Origin: Kribbella jejuensis
GTDB taxonomy: Bacteria > Actinomycetota > Actinomycetes > Propionibacteriales > Kribbellaceae
Reading direction: 5' to 3'
Length of the DNA stretch: 64,000 bases
NCBI RefSeq assembly: GCF_006715085.1
Contig: NZ_VFMM01000001.1
Location: 1,922,001-1,986,000, forward strand
Shown: piece after piece, positions 61,689 through 64,000 of the stretch
Position numbering within the stretch: the stretch's first letter is position 1
How the letters are laid out: every line of letters begins with the position of its first letter
Made by a program: the position numbers and the translations under genes
Notes under the pieces: model-generated
What the model saw: the letters and a program-made list of their open reading frames with translations, nothing else
What the model was told of the DNA's origin: nothing
The model's database searches: none

Positions 61689-62279
61689 ATGGGCAACGTT
61701 GTCGTCGCCGCCGCGGTGTCGCTGGACGGCTTCGTCGCAGACACCGAGGACCGGGTCGGGCCGCTGTTCGATTGGTACAACAACGGGCCGGTGGAGGTGT
61801 ACGGAACCGACCGGGGCCGCCCGTTCCACGTGAGCGAGGCGAGTGCGGAGTACATGAAGTCCACCTGGCCGCGGATCCGCGCCTGTGTCATCGGCCGGCG
61901 GCTGTTCGACCTCACCAACGGCTGGAGCGGCGTGCCCGCGGTCGGCGACCACGTATTCGTCGTCACCCACGAACCGCCGACCGACTGGCCGTTCCCGGAC
62001 GCGCCGTTCACCTTCGTCGACGGGGTCGAGGAAGCGATCGCCCAGGCCAAGGCACACGCCGGTGACGGCGACGTGACGGTCACCGGCGGCAACATCGCCG
62101 GCCAGGCGATCGCCGCCGGCCTGGTCGATGAGATCGCCTACAGCCTGGTGCCCGCCCTGCTCGGCAGCGGCCGCCGCTTCTTCGGTGACTATGTCGGGCC
62201 CGAGGTCCTCCTCGACAACCCCCGCGTCGTCGAAGGCGACCGCGTGACCCACCTGCACTACCGCGTCAGCAAAGGGTGA
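61689..62279 (+). CDS. dihydrofolate reductase-family (RibD C-terminal) protein 2
   Basis: A 196-residue second member of the family: NVVVAAAVSLDGFVADTEDR, ACVIGRRLFDLTNGWSGVPA and VTVTGGNIAGQAIAAGLVDE. It differs enough from the upstream copy to be an old duplication. Two bp separate the genes. The 3' end overlaps the convergent hydrolase-like gene by 22 bp. Confidence 0.85.
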   Translation: MGNVVVAAAVSLDGFVADTEDRVGPLFDWYNNGPVEVYGTDRGRPFHVSEASAEYMKSTWPRIRACVIGRRLFDLTNGWSGVPAVGDHVFVVTHEPPTDWPFPDAPFTFVDGVEEAIAQAKAHAGDGDVTVTGGNIAGQAIAAGLVDEIAYSLVPALLGSGRRFFGDYVGPEVLLDNPRVVEGDRVTHLHYRVSKG

Positions 62280-62932
62280 TCGGCGATCACGGTTTTCGAG
62301 CCGGGGGCGATCTCGGTGAAGCCGGCGTCCTGGACAACGGGGAGGTCGGTGGCGAGGAGGGCGGCCCAGTGGGTGCGGGTCGCGGTTCGGACGGACAAGG
62401 CGAAATCGGTTGATCGCCATTCTTTGCGGGCGGTCTCGGGCAGCGCCCACCACGCCAACTGAGCGGCGTGACCGCATTGCGCCATCGCCTTCCCGCTGGA
62501 CATTTCCAGTTCGGGGTTGATCCACAGCACGGGTACGCCGGGTCCGAGCGCCGGGAGTTCCTCGGTGTCCTCGAAGTCGGTGCCGCTCACCTGGAGTTTC
62601 AAAAGCTCGGGCGGTACGTCGTCCACGCCGGTCGGCGGAAACACCCGGACCTCGGCCGCCACTCCCTCGGGCGCTCCGGTTCCGGTTCCGTGGACGGTGA
62701 TTCCCGGGAGGGCCTCGGCGCGACGCCATTCAATGCCGCGGGCACGCTTGGCGATCTTGCGGATGCGGTTGTCCTGCCAGGCGGCCATCGCCTCGGCCCA
62801 CTCCCCCTCGCCGTACGACCGCTCGTCGGCCAGGATCGCCAGCACCGCCCGCGCCGCCGTCTCGAGAGCGTCGGTCTGCGAAGGCCGCGTCTTCTTCTCG
62901 ACGCGCACGACAAGGGTCAGCACCTGTTCCAC
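62258..62932 (-). CDS. peptidyl-tRNA hydrolase II (PTH2)-like protein
   Basis: A 224-residue protein. The C-terminal half matches the PTH2 fold: WINPELEMSSGKAMAQCGHA then AQLAWWALPETARKEWRSTD, with the conserved SxGKxxAQxxHA helix that holds the catalytic Lys/His region, and a final DAGFTEIAPGSKTVIADHPL. The N-terminal 110 residues are an added domain. GTG 62932 or 62923 is the start; longer frames run into thyA. It probably hydrolyses peptidyl-tRNA, but that is inferred from the fold only. Confidence 0.78.
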   Translation of the reverse strand: MEQVLTLVVRVEKKTRPSQTDALETAARAVLAILADERSYGEGEWAEAMAAWQDNRIRKIAKRARGIEWRRAEALPGITVHGTGTGAPEGVAAEVRVFPPTGVDDVPPELLKLQVSGTDFEDTEELPALGPGVPVLWINPELEMSSGKAMAQCGHAAQLAWWALPETARKEWRSTDFALSVRTATRTHWAALLATDLPVVQDAGFTEIAPGSKTVIADHPLLTR

Positions 62933-62965
62933 ACCGCGAGTCTGCCAGGGCTGTAGGTTGGCCTC

Positions 62966-63757
62966 ATGCAGCAGTACCTGGATCTCCTGAGGCATGTGCT
63001 GGACAACGGGGCGGAGAAGGGCGATCGCACCGGCACCGGCACGCTGAGTGTGTTCGGGTACCAGTCGCGGTACGACCTGCGCCAGGGCTTCCCCGCGGTG
63101 ACGACCAAGAAGCTGCACCTGCGGTCGGTGATCGGTGAGCTGATCTGGTTCCTCAGCGGCTCGACCAATATCAAGTGGCTGCACGAGAACAACATCTCGA
63201 TCTGGGACGAGTGGGCCGACGCCGACGGCGAGCTCGGGCCGGTGTACGGGTACCAGTGGCGCTCCTGGCCGACCCCGGACGGGCGGCACGTCGACCAGAT
63301 CGCGAAGCTGATCGAGTCGATCCGGACGAACCCGGACTCCCGGCGGCACATCGTCAGCGCGTGGAACGTCGCTGACGTGGACGACATGGCGTTGCCGCCG
63401 TGTCACACGATGTTCCAGTTCTACGTCGCGGACGGCCGGCTGTCCTGCCAGCTGTACCAGCGCTCGGCCGACATCTTCCTGGGCGTGCCGTTCAACATCG
63501 CGTCGTACGCGCTGCTCACCCACATGGTCGCGCAGCAGACCGGGCTCGAGGTCGGCGACTTCGTCCACACCCTCGGCGACGCGCACCTGTACCTGAACCA
63601 CCTGGACCAGGCCCGCCTGCAGCTCACCCGCGAGCCGCGCCCGCTGCCGACCCTCAAGCTCACCAAGCGCGACTCGATCGACGGCTACGAGATCGCCGAC
63701 GTCGAGCTGGTCGGGTACGACCCGCACCCCGGGATCAAGGCACCTATCGCGGTATGA
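62966..63757 (+). CDS. thyA: thymidylate synthase
   Basis: A 263-residue folate-dependent enzyme making dTMP from d[16 protein letters not shown] holds the phosphate-binding Arg, [19 protein letters not shown] is conserved, PPCHTMFQF supplies the catalytic Cys, and [20 protein letters not shown] and [12 protein letters not shown] complete the site. Length equals the E. coli enzyme, which is 264 residues. Its TGA overlaps the folA ATG (ATGA). Confidence 0.95.
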   Translation: MQQYLDLLRHVLDNGAEKGDRTGTGTLSVFGYQSRYDLRQGFPAVTTKKLHLRSVIGELIWFLSGSTNIKWLHENNISIWDEWADADGELGPVYGYQWRSWPTPDGRHVDQIAKLIESIRTNPDSRRHIVSAWNVADVDDMALPPCHTMFQFYVADGRLSCQLYQRSADIFLGVPFNIASYALLTHMVAQQTGLEVGDFVHTLGDAHLYLNHLDQARLQLTREPRPLPTLKLTKRDSIDGYEIADVELVGYDPHPGIKAPIAV

Positions 63758-64000
63758 CGGTCATTCTCATTGCTGCGGTCGGACAGAACGGTGTGATCGG
63801 GCGGGACAACGACCTGCCCTGGCGGATCCGCGAGGACCTCCAGCACTTCAAGCAGCTGACCCTCGGCCACACGCTCGTGATGGGCCGCAAGACCTACGAC
63901 TCGATCGGACGACCGCTCCCGGGCCGCCGTACCGTCGTCGTCACCCGGCAGCCCGACTGGTCCGCCGACGGCGTCGAGGTCGTGCACACCCTCGAGGAAG
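63754..64000 (+). CDS. folA: dihydrofolate reductase, cut by the window edge
   Basis: The first 82 residues of dihydrofolate reductase, which regenerates tetrahydrofolate consumed by Thy[21 protein letters not shown] with the substrate-site [33 protein letters not shown] (NADPH site) and TVVVTRQ are intact. It is co-translated with thyA. The 3' half lies outside the window. Confidence 0.93.
   Translation, partial: MTVILIAAVGQNGVIGRDNDLPWRIREDLQHFKQLTLGHTLVMGRKTYDSIGRPLPGRRTVVVTRQPDWSADGVEVVHTLEE

Overview
The window is very high-GC DNA (about 70%) with dense, short-spaced genes and many GTG starts. It encodes mycothione reductase, DUF2530, DUF3027, DUF4429 and DUF4031 proteins, a bacterial XPB helicase paired with its helicase-associated partner, and an F420-type luciferase-like oxidoreductase. 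Together these point to a mycothiol-producing actinomycete. A Kribbella or Nocardioides-like genome is my best guess, an inference from gene content rather than a database match. Nothing resembles a prophage, plasmid backbone, rRNA, tRNA or CRISPR array. The window is chromosomal: a conserved housekeeping scaffold interspersed with accessory transporter/regulator pairs.

Layout. 0-16 kb: an oxidoreductase cut by the left edge, mycothione reductase, a MarR/MFS pair, an S9 peptidase, a purine permease, DUF2530 and DUF3027 proteins, two MFS exporters, a TetR regulator and a cold-shock protein. From memory of M. tuberculosis, part of this (DUF2530, DUF3027, MFS, cold shock, and later the XPB pair) follows the Rv0861c-Rv0883c neighbourhood. 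16-29 kb: a HAD-LarE fusion, a TauD-type dioxygenase, a TetR-R2lox operon, HxlR/MFS, an acyl-CoA synthetase, a SIMPL protein, MntH with a metallophosphoesterase, a tautomerase, a frameshifted LysR gene, and DUF427, hydrolase and acetyltransferase genes. 29-34 kb: a broken P-loop kinase, then the helicase-associated/XPB operon, a duplicated XPB gene end and an AbiGi-like gene. 34-41 kb: a sugar-acid locus (sialidase, DapA-family aldolase and GntR facing a lipoprotein and two ABC permeases) around a perfect operator. 41-50 kb: HelD, an MFS/ArsR pair and two tandem paralogues joining an HD-phosphohydrolase-like domain, five membrane segments and an extracytoplasmic PQQ-type propeller. 50-56 kb: a divergent EF-Tu behind a structured leader, CutC and two LacI regulators. 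56-58 kb: repeat-rich DNA with almost no genes. 58-64 kb: a multicopper oxidase operon, an ArsR-SRPBCC-RibD operon, a peptidyl-tRNA hydrolase II-like gene, thyA, and folA cut by the right edge.

The most unusual items are: the HD/5-TM/propeller pair, in which one copy has lost its catalytic residues; an EF-Tu paralogue with Arg at the position equivalent to E. coli Gln124, preceded by a possible leader peptide and hairpin; a HAD-LarE fusion with three candidate cluster cysteines; two places where a homopurine/homopyrimidine tract is flanked by a direct duplication; and a seven-unit 21-bp repeat whose inverted arms change in a compensatory way. Many divergent regulator/transporter pairs here have near-perfect palindromes in their intergenic regions, several touching a start codon. 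This suggests leaderless transcripts controlled by steric repression.
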